Assembly (NCBI GenBank): GCA_964035775.1
Contig: OZ038313.1
Span: 2,666,001 to 2,730,000 of the forward strand
DNA: 64,000 nucleotides
Source: Osedax frankpressi
Taxonomy: Eukaryota > Annelida > Polychaeta > Sabellida > Siboglinidae
Direction of reading: 5' to 3'
In this document: piece after piece, positions 62,101 through 64,000 of the stretch
Position numbering within the stretch: the first letter of the stretch is position 1
Layout: every line of letters begins with the position of its first letter
The notes under the pieces: generated by a model
The model's input: only the letters and a program-made list of their open reading frames with translations
Database searches by the model: none
What the model was told of the DNA's origin: nothing
Made by a program: the position numbers and the translations under genes

Positions 62101-64000
62101 CACTATAGATATAGAGGACACGTCTAATGTAATGGTATAGATACTGTAGTATGAAGTTAGATTATACACTATAGATATAGAGGACAAGTCTAATGTAATG
62201 GTATAGATACTGTAGTATGAAGTTAGATTATACACTATAGATATAGAGGAGCTAGTCTAATTGTATAGATACTGCAGTATGAAGTTAGATTATACACTAT
62301 AGATATAGAGGAGCTAGTCTAATTGTATAGATACTGCAGTATGAAGTTAGATTATACACTATAGATATAGAGGAGCTAGTCTAATTGTATAGATACTGCA
62401 GTATAAAGTTAGATTATACACTATAGATATAGAGGAGCTAGTCTAATGTAATGGTATAGATACTGTAGTATGAAGTTAGATTATACACTATAGATATAGA
62501 GGAGCTTGTCTTATTGTATAGATACTGTAGTATGAAGTTAGATTATACAAAATAGATATAGAGGACAAGTCTAATGTAATGGTATAGATACTGTAGTATG
62601 AAGTTAGATTATACACAATAGATATAGAAGACAAGTCTAATGTAATGGTACAGATACTGTAGTATGAAGTTAGATTATACACTATAGATATAGAGGAGCT
62701 AGTCAAATTGTATAGATACTGTAGTATGAAGTTAGATTATACACAATAGATATAGAGGACAAGTCTAATATAATGGTATAGATACTGTAGTATGAAGTTA
62801 GATTATACACTATAGATATAGAGGAGCTAGTCTAATTGTATAGATACTGTAGTATGAAGTTAGATTATACACAATAGATATAGAGGACAAGTCTAATGTA
62901 ATGGTATAGATACTGTAGTATGAAGTAGATTATACACTAAAGATATAGAGGAGCTAGTCTAATGTAATGGTATAGATACTGCAGTATGAAGTTAGATTAT
63001 ACACTATAGATATAGAGGAGCTAGTCTAATGTAATGGTATAGATACTATAGAATGAAGTTAGATTATTCACTATAAATATAGAGGAGATAGTCTAATGTA
63101 ATGGTATAGATACTGCAGTATGAAGTTAGATTATACACTATAGATATAGAGGACAAGTCTAATGTAATGGTATAGATACTGTAGTATGAAGTTAGATTAT
63201 ACACTATAGATATAGAGGAGTTAGTCTAATGTAATGGTATAGATGCTGTAGTATGAAGTTAGATTATACACTATAGATATAGAGGAGCTAGTCTAATGTA
63301 ATGGTATAGATACTGCAGTATGAAGTTAGATTATACACTATAGATATAGAGGACAAGTCTAATGTAATGGTATAGATACTGTAGTATGAAGTTAGATTAT
63401 ACACTATAGATATAGAGGACAAGTCTAATGTAATGGTATAGATACTGTAGTATGAAGTTAGATTATACACTATAGATATAGAGGACAAGTCTAATGTAAT
63501 GGTATAGATAATGTAGTATGAAGTTAGATTATACACTATAGATATAGAGGAGCTAGTCTAATGTAATGGTATAGATACTACAGTATGAAGTTAGATTATA
63601 CACTATAGATATAGAGGACAAGTCTAATGTAATGGTATAGATACTGTAGTATGAAGTTAGATTATACACTATAGATATAGAGGAGCTAGTCTAATGTAAT
63701 GGTATAGATACTGTAGTATGAAGTTAGATTATACACTATAGATATAGAGGACAAGTCTAATGTAATGGTATAGATACTGTAGTATGAAGTTAGATTATAC
63801 ACTATAGATATAGAGGAGCTAGTCTAATGTAATGGTATAGATACTGTAGTATGAAGTTAGATTATACACTATAGATATAGAGGAGCTAGTCTAATTGTAT
63901 AGATACTGTAGTATGAAGTTAGATTATACACTATAGATATAGAGGAGCTAGTCTAATAGTATAGATAATGTAGTATGAAGTTAGATTATACACTATAGAT
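56136..64000 (+). repeat. Satellite block 3, 67-bp monomer family
   Basis: About 118 monomers, same family and orientation, continuing past the window. Contains the 66-bp GACAAGTC type, the 62-bp type, and a local variant lacking GATA (CACTATATATAGAGGAGC) that is concentrated between 56890 and 59230. A segment near 60600-61260 recurs at 62880-63540 with a constant offset of 2280 bp, including rare markers (CACTAAAGATATAG, ATACTATAGAATGAAG, GATTATTCACTATAAATATA). The left boundary with the retroelement fossil is abrupt. Confidence 0.98.

Overview
This is AT-rich nuclear DNA from an animal, almost certainly an invertebrate. The evidence is spliced genes with GT-AG introns, a BTB-BACK-kelch gene and a TMEM8/PGAP6-family membrane gene, CR1/Rex-type LINE sequence, and several animal-type DNA transposons. 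I cannot name the species. About half of the window is one satellite family with a monomer near 67 bp, always in the same orientation, in three blocks: 1-18548, 31788-38305 and 56136-64000 (running off both ends). There are no bacterial features, rRNA or CRISPR arrays, and I recognised no tRNA.

Layout. After satellite block 1 comes a compound CA/CATA microsatellite (18549-19111) interrupted by a 5'-truncated LINE (19112-21083), then more of the same microsatellite. The 3' part of a TMEM8-like gene occupies 22909-26953 (+ strand, five exons with consistent phases). Its third intron in the window carries a pyrimidine-rich minisatellite that looks like repeated copies of the following intron/exon junction. 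From 27 to 30.5 kb the DNA is AT-rich with MITE-like elements. At 30.6-31.6 kb lie two decayed 3' ends of a kelch gene, separated by a one-monomer satellite remnant; then satellite block 2; then the intact kelch gene (- strand: exon 3 38797-40104, exon 2 40424-40627, probable exon 1 48931-49032).

The long first kelch intron holds two relics of one transposase type (DGTWQKRG motif, Kolobok/Mutator-like). One is a bounded 2.6-kb element with near-perfect inverted repeats and TTAA at both ends, but with the middle of its transposase missing. Further right are a fold-back MITE just upstream of kelch exon 1, a decayed FLYWCH/MULE-like gene interrupted by a TTAA-flanked piggyBac-like element, and an old, heavily broken retroelement fossil (53.7-56.06 kb), before satellite block 3.

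The two host genes are unrelated in function. The kelch protein is expected to be a Cullin-3 substrate adaptor. The TMEM8-like protein is a multi-pass membrane protein of the CREST superfamily that appears to lack some conserved histidines. The main structural story is satellite dynamics: a satellite-flank-kelch unit has been duplicated, and multi-kilobase segments inside the arrays are copied at offsets of about 2.15, 2.28, 2.31, 2.97 and 3.37 kb. All family assignments come from motif recognition by eye, with no database search.
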